A stretch of DNA of 56,295 nt from an uncultured Enhydrobacter sp. (GTDB lineage Bacteria; Pseudomonadota; Gammaproteobacteria; Pseudomonadales; Moraxellaceae). Location: positions 1 through 56,295 of the forward strand of contig CAMIOS010000016.1 of the NCBI GenBank assembly GCA_946222995.1. The letters run 5' to 3'. A program made the position numbers and the translations under genes. Position 1 is the first letter of the stretch. The number at the start of each line of letters is the position of its first letter. The notes under the pieces are model-generated. The model was not told the DNA's origin. It made no database searches and worked only from the letters and a program-made list of their open reading frames with translations. Of this stretch, positions 34,274-43,713 are shown one piece after another.

Positions 34274-34922
34274 GGAATTCCTCCAAATAGTTAGGTTTGC
34301 AATTTAGCCTATTGTTAATTTAAAAGCCCATAATACTATTTAAACGATTCACTTGTTAATTTTTTTAATTAACTTGTCAATACAATAAGTAGCATGAGTG
34401 TATTGCTATATCATGTCGTATAGCTTAACGGTTAACAAATCGGTTGACAACTACTTTTTTTAATTTGCAACACAATATTACATGAATATCACATTCGTTC
34501 ATAATTTTATTAAACAATTATTTATTATTATCAAAAAATTGGTTAAATTTTTATCATTTTAGGTGGATTAAGTAAAAATCTTTGTAACAAATAATTAATA
34601 ATTTCTGTAATAGATAATTAAAATACTATTTATTGATTAAATTTTAGCCAATTTTCTGTTATTTGGACTTAGTTTGATTCGATAATATTACTCTGAAGGT
34701 TGTTTTTTTACTTAGTTTTACTTTTTATGCTATTCAACAGCTAAAAAACAAAGTTTTAACATAAATATATCGCATTTATATTCTATTTGTTCATATTCTT
34801 ACTTCATTATTTCTTAAATTAAAAAAATTAACTCAACTTATTTTAAATTTTTTAATATAGATGTAACGTAAAAGCAGCTATAATATTAAACTATTAACGT
34901 TATACTTAAGGATAAGTAAAAA
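34274..34922. other. Long AT-rich gap between ompA-like and fimT-like genes
   Basis: A 649-bp region with no gene, RNA or repeat that I can support. It must contain the ompA-family promoter and long leader and the promoter of the divergent pseudopilin gene. Confidence 0.5.
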
Positions 34923-35471
34923 ATGCGCGCACAAGTTAATGAAATCAAAGGTTATACCCTTATCGAATTTATGGTAATTATGACGCTGATAGGTATTTTA
35001 CTTGCTTTAGCGAGTTTCGCTTTTTTACCACAATTTCGAAAACTTGAAGCCCAACGCATTAATAATGAGTTACGCGGCTTTTTAGTCAATGGTAAACAAA
35101 CAGCGCTTATCTACCATACGCCTGTAACGCTCTGTGTGGCGGACAGTAATAACCAATGCCAATCAAACAATGGAGAGCATTTGTTAACTTTTATTGATAT
35201 GGATGATAATCACCTATTTGATAATCGCGTGGATAGATTGGTTGAAATTCAAAATTTGGGGTTACATTTTGGTAAGTTAATGACAGGGATCGCATTAAAC
35301 AAAAACTATATTAAAATTAAGCCCATTACGGGTAATCCGATTGGGTATGCGGGTCATATTAGCTATTGCCCGTTTAATGCAGATACGTTAAACACATTCC
35401 AAGTCAGCTTTAGTATGACAGGCATGGTTAAAACTAAGCCAAATAGCGAAACGTCTGCAGAATGTGCTTAG
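34923..35471 (+). CDS. FimT/GspH-type pseudopilin
   Basis: A 182-residue type IV prepilin-like protein. A short leader ends in KG, followed by YTLIEFMVIMTLIGILLALASFAF with Glu at mature position 5, the class III signal cut by PilD. The rest fits minor pilins of the GspH/FimT type. A Cys pair near the C terminus (SYCPF, AECA) resembles the disulfide loop of pilins. It is probably a minor pilin for type IV pilus assembly or DNA uptake. It is alone here, convergent with pdxJ with only 2 nt between them. Confidence 0.8.
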   Translation: MRAQVNEIKGYTLIEFMVIMTLIGILLALASFAFLPQFRKLEAQRINNELRGFLVNGKQTALIYHTPVTLCVADSNNQCQSNNGEHLLTFIDMDDNHLFDNRVDRLVEIQNLGLHFGKLMTGIALNKNYIKIKPITGNPIGYAGHISYCPFNADTLNTFQVSFSMTGMVKTKPNSETSAECA

Positions 35472-35473
35472 CT

Positions 35474-36217
35474 TTATTTGGCTATAAACGCCGCTTTCAT
35501 CGCTTGTACTGCTGCTTGTAACCCCATAAATAGGCTATCAGCAATGATGGCATGTCCGATATTTAATTCATAAATCCCCTCGATATTAGCGATAGATGCA
35601 ACATTGTCTCTGGTTAATCCATGCCCTGCATTGACCAGCAACTTGGGATTTTTTGCGTGGGCATGGCGAACGCCTTGTTGGATGCGCGTTAATTCCTGCT
35701 CGATAGCTTGTTTATCATTGGCAAGCCAGTACTCAGCATATGCCCCTGTATGAATCTCAATAGCATCTGTTCCAAGCTCAATGCTTTTGTCGATTTGTTC
35801 AAAATTTGGGTCAATAAATAGTGAAACTTTTGTCCCCACTTGGTGCAACTGTTGAATGGCTTGACGAATTTTTTCGGCATGGGTGATGACATCTAGCCCG
35901 CCTTCAGTGGTGAGTTCTTGGCGTTTTTCGGGTACGAAGCACACCCACTCGGGTTTGACATCGCAAGCAATCGCCAGCATCTCATCGGTGACTGCCATTT
36001 CTAAATTCATGCGGGTTTTCATCATCGATTTTAGCCGATAGACATCGTTATCTTGGATATGACGACGGTCTTCGCGTAAATGCAATGTAATCCCATCCGC
36101 CCCTGCTTGTTCACAAATCAATGCGCCTTCGACAGGATCAGGATAATTGACACCTCGGGCTTGTCGTAGGGTAGCGATATGGTCGATGTTCACGCCTAAT
36201 AGCGGAGTTTTGGTCAT
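35474..36217 (-). CDS. pdxJ: Pyridoxine 5'-phosphate synthase
   Basis: A 247-residue TIM-barrel enzyme that condenses 3-amino-2-oxopropyl phosphate with deoxyxylulose 5-phosphate to make pyridoxine 5'-phosphate. Family segments are LGVNIDHIATLRQARG, DGITLHLREDRRHI, NLEMAVTDEM, CFVPEKRQELTTEGGLD, VSLFIDP, EIHTGAYA, NAGHGL and ELNIGHAII. All catalytic segments are present. It follows recO after 26 nt, ending the rnc-era-recO-pdxJ run usual in gammaproteobacteria. Confidence 0.97.
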   Translation of the reverse strand: MTKTPLLGVNIDHIATLRQARGVNYPDPVEGALICEQAGADGITLHLREDRRHIQDNDVYRLKSMMKTRMNLEMAVTDEMLAIACDVKPEWVCFVPEKRQELTTEGGLDVITHAEKIRQAIQQLHQVGTKVSLFIDPNFEQIDKSIELGTDAIEIHTGAYAEYWLANDKQAIEQELTRIQQGVRHAHAKNPKLLVNAGHGLTRDNVASIANIEGIYELNIGHAIIADSLFMGLQAAVQAMKAAFIAK

Positions 36218-36243
36218 TGTTAGTCCTTTCTAAAACTTTGTAA

Positions 36244-36999
36244 TTATTGGTTTTGCGATAATTGCCGCCAAAGTACTCGGCTTTGTAGCGTCTGGTAATT
36301 AAGTAAATTATCCAAAATCATGCGATAGACGCTACCGATATGATTCAGTAGCGTTTGGGTTGTCTGTGGATATTCGGCTAACAGTTTGTTAAACATTTGC
36401 ATTTGTTGTAAACATTGCTGCCATTGGATAAGCTCTTTACCTGTGAGGCTAATCGTGGCTTTGTCCGAATTCAATATAGGCACAAAACCTTGTTGCAGTT
36501 GATAGCGGTAGGTTTGTTCACTTTGTATTTGATTGCCTAACCCATCCACCAAAAAATCCAAGCCGTAGCCCAATTGCTCAAATAGCAAGGTTTCAAATTG
36601 GCGTAACTGCCATTTTAGCAAAGTTAAATCATTAACAGACGGTGTCGTGTCTTGAAATAGTTGGGCGATTGTTGCGATACTCGTTTGATACGCTTGCCAT
36701 AAATCCGCCATCGGCTCTTCAACAGGCAATAATTTGAGTAAAACTTCATTGAGGTACATGCCTGCAAATAAACCTTGCCCTGTCAAAGGCTGGTTAAAAT
36801 GGCTGATTTGACTTTGGCTAAAAGTTTTTAGACTTTGTTTGCCGGTGGCGATAAGTTCAATAGATAAAAACAGCGGTAAATTTTTTTTGCCAATGCCATG
36901 TACCACGCCCAATTCTTGGGTAAACAAATAAACCAAACTACGGTTTTCACCATAGGGTTTTTGGTGCAGTACAAAGCCTGTTAGCGGTTGGTTTCGCAT
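36244..36999 (-). CDS. recO: DNA repair protein RecO
   Basis: A 251-residue RecF-pathway mediator that loads RecA on SSB-coated DNA and anneals strands. The N-terminal OB fold begins GFVLHQKPYGENRSLVYLFT, followed by a helical domain with LKWQLRQFETLLFEQLGYGLDF. No zinc-binding Cys cluster is present, as in many gammaproteobacterial RecO proteins. It lies between era and pdxJ, 25 nt after era. Confidence 0.93.
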   Translation of the reverse strand: MRNQPLTGFVLHQKPYGENRSLVYLFTQELGVVHGIGKKNLPLFLSIELIATGKQSLKTFSQSQISHFNQPLTGQGLFAGMYLNEVLLKLLPVEEPMADLWQAYQTSIATIAQLFQDTTPSVNDLTLLKWQLRQFETLLFEQLGYGLDFLVDGLGNQIQSEQTYRYQLQQGFVPILNSDKATISLTGKELIQWQQCLQQMQMFNKLLAEYPQTTQTLLNHIGSVYRMILDNLLNYQTLQSRVLWRQLSQNQ

Positions 37000-37024
37000 A
37001 AAAGTACTATTGTCAAATAATTGC

Positions 37025-38029
37025 TTAATACCCTAAACTGGTCAACGCTCGTTCATCATCTGACCAGCCTTTTTTGACCTTCACCCACAATGTTAGCATG
37101 ACTTTTTTGCCAAACATGGCTTCCATATCTTGGCGAGCTTCCATGCCGATTTGTTTGATTTTTTCGCCTCTATCGCCGATGATAATGGCTTTTTGTCCTT
37201 GCCGTTCCACAAAAATGGTGGCATCAATAAAAGTCACTGCCTTTCGCCATTTACCAGTTTTGGGATCTTGGTGGGCAGGTTCATCTTTGAAGGTATCAAT
37301 TTGTACGGTCAAATCATAGGGTATCTCATCGCCTGAAGACCGCATGACTTTTTCTCGAATCATTTCACTTGCCAAGAAACGCTCAGAGCGGTCGGTGACT
37401 TGCTCGGCATCATAGATTGGCTCGGCAACGGGCAGATATTTGGCGATCACATTGAGCAATTCTTGTAAGTTATGCCCGCGCAATGCCGAAACCGGCACAA
37501 TCTCGCTAAACACTTGGGTATCATGTAGTTTTTGTAATAACGCAAATATTTCAGCTTGGTCTTTGACGGTGTCAGTTTTGTTCACCACCGCAATCACAGG
37601 CACATTGAGGTTTTGTAACTTGGCAAATACCAGTTCATCATCGCTAACCCACTTTAACCCATCGACCACAAATAATACCGCATCGACATCGACCAATGCA
37701 GACGTCGCTGCTTTATTCATGCGCTCATTGATGGCTCGCACTTCTTTGCTATGAATCCCTGGGGTATCCACAAAGATTGCCTGCATGTGTTCATCGGTAT
37801 AAATTCCCATGATACGATGGCGAGTGGTCTGCGGTTTACGGGAGGTAATCGAGAGTTTTTGACCCAAAATGTGGTTCATTAAGGTGGATTTGCCGACATT
37901 AGGACGACCGACAATCGCCACATAGCCTGTGCGAAAATCGGTTGTTCGCTGGATGGGTGTTTGCGTGGGATTAAAAAACTGGCTAATGACATCGTCATTT
38001 TGGCTAGAGCTAGCGTTGGTATCATTCAT
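37025..38029 (-). CDS. era: GTPase Era
   Basis: A 334-residue ribosome-assembly GTPase that binds the 3' end of 16S rRNA. G1 is GRPNVGKST, G3 DTPG, G4 NKTD and G5 SALRG. The C-terminal KH domain includes GDRGEKIKQIG. There is a ~25-residue N-terminal extension compared with E. coli Era. It is followed by recO and preceded by rnc in the same direction. Confidence 0.97.
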   Translation of the reverse strand: MNDTNASSSQNDDVISQFFNPTQTPIQRTTDFRTGYVAIVGRPNVGKSTLMNHILGQKLSITSRKPQTTRHRIMGIYTDEHMQAIFVDTPGIHSKEVRAINERMNKAATSALVDVDAVLFVVDGLKWVSDDELVFAKLQNLNVPVIAVVNKTDTVKDQAEIFALLQKLHDTQVFSEIVPVSALRGHNLQELLNVIAKYLPVAEPIYDAEQVTDRSERFLASEMIREKVMRSSGDEIPYDLTVQIDTFKDEPAHQDPKTGKWRKAVTFIDATIFVERQGQKAIIIGDRGEKIKQIGMEARQDMEAMFGKKVMLTLWVKVKKGWSDDERALTSLGY

Positions 38030-38125
38030 ACAGGTTTACAGTCTTATAATAGAATAAAGTCAATTTTAGCGAGAGCTTGGCTAAAGTTAAAGGGGAAATT
38101 GGTTGATAAACGTTACTGATAACTA

Positions 38126-38941
38126 TTATTTAAGTGGTGGTAACACTTGGTTAAGCTCAAGTAGCATCAATTCGGCACAGCGTTGTTCTGCGATGCGTCG
38201 ACTCTCGCCTTTTGCGCTGGTTTTAAGCTGGGTGAGCTGCGTGTCTTGGCTCATATCCACGTAACACTCCACAATAAAGGTTTGATTGGGAGCATTGCCT
38301 AATGTATCGACCAACTCATAACGGGGTAAAGCGATTTGGTGAGCTTGGAGCAATTCTTGCAGACGACTTTTGCCATCTTTTAACACTTTTTGTTCATCGA
38401 CTTTATCAAATAACGCACTAAACCAAGTGAGCACACAGGCTTTAACCGTATCAAAACTGCCGCTATCTAAATAAATCGCCCCAATCAAGGCTTCAACCGT
38501 GTCTGCTAAAATAGAAGCTCGCTGACGACCACCGCCTTTACGCTCGCCCACCCCCAAAATCAAGTAATCAGAAAGTTTCAACTGTTTAGCGATAATCACT
38601 AAGGTTTCTTCGCGTACCAGGCTAGCGCGCATACGGGTAAGTTTGCCTTCATTCAAGGTGGGATGGCGTAAAAATAACGCCTCGGCAATGATCACCCCGA
38701 GTAATGCATCGCCCAAAAACTCCAAACGTTCATAGTTGTGCTCGCTGTCGTATGAGCGATGGATCAATGCAAGAATGGGTAAATTAATATTGTTAAATTG
38801 ATAGCCCATCTGATAAAACAACGCCGTCAGTTGGCGTACCTGCGGCGGTAGTTTCTTTAGTTCAAACTGTGGAATAATCGGGTGTTGTATCATTCGCGCT
38901 CTTTTTGTATCACTGAATTTAGCAAAATCTATCGCAGTCAC
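38126..38941 (-). CDS. rnc: Ribonuclease III
   Basis: Double-strand-specific endoribonuclease that matures rRNA and some mRNAs. The signature ERLEFLGDALLG (71-82) holds the catalytic acids, and the dsRNA-binding domain is C-terminal (KSRLQELLQ ... GESRRIAEQRCAELML). At 271 residues it is longer than usual because of the N terminus. The chosen GTG overlaps the DUF4845 stop by 4 nt. An internal ATG at 38893 with AAGAGCG upstream would give 255 residues and is also plausible. Confidence 0.96.
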   Translation of the reverse strand: MTAIDFAKFSDTKRARMIQHPIIPQFELKKLPPQVRQLTALFYQMGYQFNNINLPILALIHRSYDSEHNYERLEFLGDALLGVIIAEALFLRHPTLNEGKLTRMRASLVREETLVIIAKQLKLSDYLILGVGERKGGGRQRASILADTVEALIGAIYLDSGSFDTVKACVLTWFSALFDKVDEQKVLKDGKSRLQELLQAHQIALPRYELVDTLGNAPNQTFIVECYVDMSQDTQLTQLKTSAKGESRRIAEQRCAELMLLELNQVLPPLK

Positions 38942-39330
38942 TCTTTGGCAACTCTGGCATCGTCAGCGCTGATCGTATCTTCAAAACGGTTGACAATATC
39001 GACATTACCAAAAAAATTGTTGGTTTCAGCATAGTTGAGCTTAACGCTCATCGCCCCTGGGGTATTATCAACGACTTGCACCACATCTTCGGCTTTTTTT
39101 TGCACGCCATTGATATGCCATTGAGAATTGACATTGCTCAAGAATTCTTTTTCCGTTTCTTTATTATCATTGGATTTTTTAAGTTCAAATGCCAAAGATT
39201 TTTTAAGCTGATAATGTCCGATTTGGGCAGGTATGATGCCCAGTCCTATTTTGGCAACCAACACCACCAACACAATTATTACCACAATACTGGTGACACT
39301 TGCACCACGCTGCTGACTTGGCAAATTCAT
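38938..39330 (-). CDS. DUF4845 membrane protein
   Basis: A 130-residue protein with one N-terminal transmembrane segment (about 13-33) after QQRGASVTS, followed by a periplasmic domain. It matches DUF4845, a family commonly encoded between lepB and rnc. The function is not known. The 4-nt overlap with rnc indicates co-translation. Confidence 0.85.
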   Translation of the reverse strand: MNLPSQQRGASVTSIVVIIVLVVLVAKIGLGIIPAQIGHYQLKKSLAFELKKSNDNKETEKEFLSNVNSQWHINGVQKKAEDVVQVVDNTPGAMSVKLNYAETNNFFGNVDIVNRFEDTISADDARVAKE

Positions 39331-39441
39331 GCCTCACTCCATAGGGACAAATGATTGAAGATAAAAATGACTTAAAACTCTGTAAAATTAAACTTTACAT
39401 ACACTTAAAATAGCTTAAATAAAATTTATCGTCAACTCAAT

Positions 39442-40347
39442 TTAATGGATTTGACCATTACGCTCAAAGGACGGCATCGCAAGCCCACCTTTTTTGTGCA
39501 TCCAGATATACGTCGCCTTGCCTGCCACATTGGCATCCGGAACAAAGCCCCAAAAACGGCTGTCAGCACTGCGGTCACGGTTATCCCCCATCACAAAATA
39601 TTGCCCTTGTGGTACAGTAACTTGCCACTCATGACCTTGCGTTGCTATCAGTTGTGGGGACGTTTTTTGCATAAATTCGGCGTATTCAAACCAATGTTTA
39701 TCACCCAGATAACGTACCAAATGCGTATGCTGTGAATTTGGTGATTCTTGAATATATTTGGCAAAGGTTTCTTCTTTAGTGCCCATCGCTTCGGCTTGTT
39801 GGGGGGTGAGTTCTTCGCCCATTTCGGTTTTGCCCGCAGGATAGATTTGGGCAGTCATGTTAGGGTCAGGTTGATACGTGGCAGGCGTGGTTGTAATCGC
39901 TTGTCCATTGACACTGAGCACGCCATTATTAAAGCTTACGGTATCACCGCCCACACCAACCACCCGTTTGATATAATAGATTTTGGGGTTTTCAGGATAG
40001 CGAAATACCACGACATCACCATGTTGCGGACTTCCCAAGTCCAGAACTTTGGTATTAATTAATGGCAGACGAATCCCATAAGCGTATTTATTGACCGCAA
40101 TAAAATCGCCCGTGTAAAGGGTGGGCACCATGGAAGATGAGGGAATATTAAACGGCTCAACGATAAAGGAACGCACCACCAAAACGACCGCCAAAATTGG
40201 GAAAAAGTCATACGCCCAACGCACTGGGGCAGAAGATTTTTCTAAGCCGTTGGTTTTTTTCTGCTTAAAAATAAGTTTATCGAGTAACCAAATTAGCCCT
40301 AAAATTAAGGTCGCAGGTACGAGAATAATATTAAAGTCAAAATCCAT
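39442..40347 (-). CDS. lepB: Signal peptidase I
   Basis: A 301-residue inner-membrane serine protease that removes Sec/Tat signal peptides. There are two N-terminal membrane segments (about 7-24 and 48-62). The catalytic Ser is S72 in PSSSMVPTL and the Lys is K127 in YIKRVVGVGGD. The box GDNRDRSADSRFWGFV is also present. It lies directly downstream of lepA with a 24-nt gap, as in E. coli. Confidence 0.97.
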   Translation of the reverse strand: MDFDFNIILVPATLILGLIWLLDKLIFKQKKTNGLEKSSAPVRWAYDFFPILAVVLVVRSFIVEPFNIPSSSMVPTLYTGDFIAVNKYAYGIRLPLINTKVLDLGSPQHGDVVVFRYPENPKIYYIKRVVGVGGDTVSFNNGVLSVNGQAITTTPATYQPDPNMTAQIYPAGKTEMGEELTPQQAEAMGTKEETFAKYIQESPNSQHTHLVRYLGDKHWFEYAEFMQKTSPQLIATQGHEWQVTVPQGQYFVMGDNRDRSADSRFWGFVPDANVAGKATYIWMHKKGGLAMPSFERNGQIH

Positions 40348-40371
40348 AACTATGCCCTTTTTATTAAACCC

Positions 40372-42177
40372 TTACGACTGATTATCGACTTTTAACACAG
40401 CCAAAAACGCCTCTTGCGGGATTTCAACACGTCCCACTTGTTTCATGCGTTTTTTACCTTCCTTTTGTTTTGATAGTAATTTTTTCTTGCGAGACACATC
40501 ACCACCATAACATTTTGCCAAGACATCTTTACGCATGGCTTTAACCGTACTACGCGCAATAATTTGGCTACCAATCGCCGCTTGAATTGCCACATCAAAC
40601 ATCTGACGAGGTATCAACTCTTTCATTTTTTCAACCAATTGATTGCCCCGATAACGCGCTTGTTCCGCGTGGCAAATCATGGCTAAGGCATCAACTTTTT
40701 CACCATTGATAAGGACGTCAACACGCACCAGTTTATCTGCTTCAAACCGCTCAAAACTATAATCAAGTGAGGCAAAACCACGAGACACCGATTTTAAACG
40801 GTCAAAAAAGTCCATGACCACTTCACCCATTGGAATGTCAAAGGTAAGCTGAACTTGGTTTGCCATAAATTTCATATCGACTTGTATACCTCGGCGTTCG
40901 ATACACAAAGTCATGACGTTACCCAGATAGTCTTGGGGCACGAGAATATGACAGCGGGCAATCGGTTCACGGAACTCTTCAATGGTGCCTGGGTCGGGAA
41001 GTTTTGACGGGTTATCAATTTGGATAACCTCGCCACCCCGTTTTTTGATTTCATAAATCACCGTGGGGGCGGTGGTGATTAAGTCTAAATCGTATTCACG
41101 TTCGAGGCGTTCTTGGATGATTTCCATGTGGAGCATCCCCAAAAAGCCACAACGAAAACCAAAGCCCAACGCATCGGACGTGTCGGGCTCAAAAAATAGC
41201 GCCGCATCATTCACTTGTAGTTTTTGCAAGGCTTCACGAAACGCTTCAAAATCGCTTGAATCGACAGGGAACATACCGGCATACACTTGCGGTTTAACTT
41301 GCTTAAACCCCGGAATACTATCCACATCGGGGGTTTTGGCGTGAGTCATGGTGTCACCGACAGGGGCACCACCAATATCTTTAATCCCAGCAATCACAAA
41401 ACCCACTTCACCTGCTTGCAGGATATTGGTTTCAAGCGATTTGGGGGTAAATACCCCGATAGAGGTCACAGGGTGCGTCATTTTGGTCGATTTGATAAAA
41501 ATTTTATCGTCTTTTTTAAGTGTGCCTTGACGCACTCGCACCAATGATACTACACCAAGATAGTTATCAAACCATGAGTCGATAATCAAGGCTTGTAATG
41601 GGGCATCACGGTCGCCTGTGGGTGCAGGAATTCGCGCTACAATCGCTTGCAATAACGCTTCTACCCCCACCCCTGTCTTAGCAGATACTCGAGGGGCATC
41701 GATTGCTTCAATGCCAATAATATCTTCAATTTCGGTAATCACCCGCTCGGGGTCAACTTGTGGCAAGTCAATTTTATTCAGTACAGGCAATACCTCTAAG
41801 CCTTGCTCAATTGCTGTATAGCAATTGGCGACCGATTGGGCTTCCACGCCTTGAGCGGCATCCACCACCAGTAATGCCCCTTCACAGGCGGCAAGCGAGC
41901 GGGACACTTCATAGGAAAAATCCACATGCCCTGGGGTATCAATAAAGTTAAATTGATACGTTTCACCGTTTGGATGGTCATAATACAAGGTGACCGACTG
42001 GGCTTTGATAGTGATGCCACGCTCACGTTCGATATCCATCGAATCAAGCACTTGCGCCTGCATTTCACGCGCATCAAGCCCGCCACACATCTGAATAATG
42101 CGGTCAGCAAGGGTCGATTTACCATGGTCGATATGGGCAATAATTGAAAAGTTACGAATATTGGAAAGGGCGGTCAC
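40372..42177 (-). CDS. lepA: Elongation factor 4 (LepA)
   Basis: A 601-residue translational GTPase that back-translocates or remodels stalled ribosomes. G1 is AHIDHGKS, G3 DTPGHVD and G4 NKID, and the LepA-specific C-terminal domain ends the protein. Length is typical. It starts with GTG. It heads the lepA-lepB-DUF4845-rnc-era-recO-pdxJ block; the 166-bp gap upstream of 42177 should contain the promoter. Confidence 0.98.
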   Translation of the reverse strand: MTALSNIRNFSIIAHIDHGKSTLADRIIQMCGGLDAREMQAQVLDSMDIERERGITIKAQSVTLYYDHPNGETYQFNFIDTPGHVDFSYEVSRSLAACEGALLVVDAAQGVEAQSVANCYTAIEQGLEVLPVLNKIDLPQVDPERVITEIEDIIGIEAIDAPRVSAKTGVGVEALLQAIVARIPAPTGDRDAPLQALIIDSWFDNYLGVVSLVRVRQGTLKKDDKIFIKSTKMTHPVTSIGVFTPKSLETNILQAGEVGFVIAGIKDIGGAPVGDTMTHAKTPDVDSIPGFKQVKPQVYAGMFPVDSSDFEAFREALQKLQVNDAALFFEPDTSDALGFGFRCGFLGMLHMEIIQERLEREYDLDLITTAPTVIYEIKKRGGEVIQIDNPSKLPDPGTIEEFREPIARCHILVPQDYLGNVMTLCIERRGIQVDMKFMANQVQLTFDIPMGEVVMDFFDRLKSVSRGFASLDYSFERFEADKLVRVDVLINGEKVDALAMICHAEQARYRGNQLVEKMKELIPRQMFDVAIQAAIGSQIIARSTVKAMRKDVLAKCYGGDVSRKKKLLSKQKEGKKRMKQVGRVEIPQEAFLAVLKVDNQS

Positions 42178-42343
42178 AATTACCTACTAAAATTGACTAT
42201 AAAAAACTTAAGTTTAATATAAAACTGCGAATTACTTGGGGCAAAATGGGGATATTTTAGCGTATTTTTGGCAAATCGCCTAATGCTAATATAGGTTGGT
42301 TAGATTTTTTTTAATCGCTGATACAGCACGGTATTTTGTAAAA

Positions 42344-43573
42344 TTACTTTATCTCAATCTCATTTTTTTGCTGTATATACTTATCCCACCACGGTGAGCG
42401 CCCATAAAATGAGCCGTTTAGCTGGGTTTGCTCAATTAGATACTCGCGAAACTGTAGATAATACTCGTGGTCAGGGGCGATGGGATGTTGCCAAAATTCA
42501 TCAAGCGACTGCTGGTCGGTGAGCTTTTCCACATCATAAATCGCCCGCCCCATCACCTTGGTCGGTTTGCGGTGATAAATCGACTGTAAGCCGGTGGTAC
42601 TGTTAATCGTCACCATACCAAGGCTATGGCGAATTAAGCTTGGCAGGTGCATATCACAGCCATAATGCACGCGCCCGTCAATGGATAAATTTTTGGCAAG
42701 CGCTTGAATCAATGCCCCATACTGGCGGTGCGCCCTATCAAGTGGGTGATGTTTTAGCACTAAATGATGGTTTTTATCGGGATGGCTTTTTAGGTATGTT
42801 GCAAAACTTGTCATTACCTCATCAATAAAATCCACAATATCCGCATAATCGCTATGAAAGGTGATTTGCGAGTCGTTATACACCTGTAAACTGACCAAAA
42901 AATAGCGTTCGGATAACTCGGTGGTCAAACGCCGTTCAAGCTGTTTATCGGGGAAATAGCCTTTTGCCTTGATAAAGGGGGCTTTTATCCATGTCAGCGC
43001 CTCTTGCCAAGCGGTCATGCCGCGATAATGTGTATAATGCGGAAATTCTTTTTGATGCCACCGAGCCATCACATAGTATATTATCGTAGCGTAACACATC
43101 CGATAAAAACGGTTATCGGTAAACAAGGGTTGATCATTAGCATACTGTAATTGCGCAATTTGGCTAAAATCGAGTTGCGAATTGCCATTAATCCCGTCTT
43201 TTTGCAAGGTGATATAGTCGGGGCGAAGATAGCCTTCCTCAAACACAAAAAAATCCACCCCTGCCCGCCGACACACGTGCCCCGCTATCGCATGGTGCGG
43301 GCGACAATCGCCAAAACACACCACCGCATCAATTTTTTCCTCACAAATTAAGCGACTGATGAAATCATCAAAATTGCCCAGCGTATCTTGGTAATTATAC
43401 ACCCGCTGGGTATGGCGATAAAAATAGGCATCTCCCGCATTGAGGTTAATTTTGCTCACGGTAATACCCATTTTTTGCAAAAAACTGGAAAAGCGGCTAA
43501 AAAACGACCCCATTTTGCCTTGAATTAGCAAAATATGTTGGTGGTTCAGCAAATCTCGCATGGATTGCGCCAT
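42344..43573 (-). CDS. kpsS: Capsule polysaccharide beta-Kdo transferase KpsS-like
   Basis: A 409-residue protein of the Capsule_synth family (KpsS/LipB). HILLIQGKMGSFFSRF opens the fold, with CFGDCRPHH and FEEGYLRPDYITL in the N half and HPLDR and TGLQSIYHRKP in the C half. KpsS adds the first Kdo of the lipid-linked linker of group 2 capsules. ATG 43573 with AGGTGG upstream is preferred over GTG 43585. It follows kpsC after 140 nt on the same strand. No capsule export genes are present in this window. Confidence 0.85.
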   Translation of the reverse strand: MAQSMRDLLNHQHILLIQGKMGSFFSRFSSFLQKMGITVSKINLNAGDAYFYRHTQRVYNYQDTLGNFDDFISRLICEEKIDAVVCFGDCRPHHAIAGHVCRRAGVDFFVFEEGYLRPDYITLQKDGINGNSQLDFSQIAQLQYANDQPLFTDNRFYRMCYATIIYYVMARWHQKEFPHYTHYRGMTAWQEALTWIKAPFIKAKGYFPDKQLERRLTTELSERYFLVSLQVYNDSQITFHSDYADIVDFIDEVMTSFATYLKSHPDKNHHLVLKHHPLDRAHRQYGALIQALAKNLSIDGRVHYGCDMHLPSLIRHSLGMVTINSTTGLQSIYHRKPTKVMGRAIYDVEKLTDQQSLDEFWQHPIAPDHEYYLQFREYLIEQTQLNGSFYGRSPWWDKYIQQKNEIEIK

Positions 43574-43713
43574 TAGTTTTGCCACCTACAGCGATTAAAC
43601 AAGGGAAAAGTTGAGCATAAAAATTGGGTCAAAACTGCCTCAAATAATAAGAAAAGGTAGAAAAAAAATAAACATTTTTGAATGTCAAACAGATAAAAAG
43701 AAAAGCAACTATT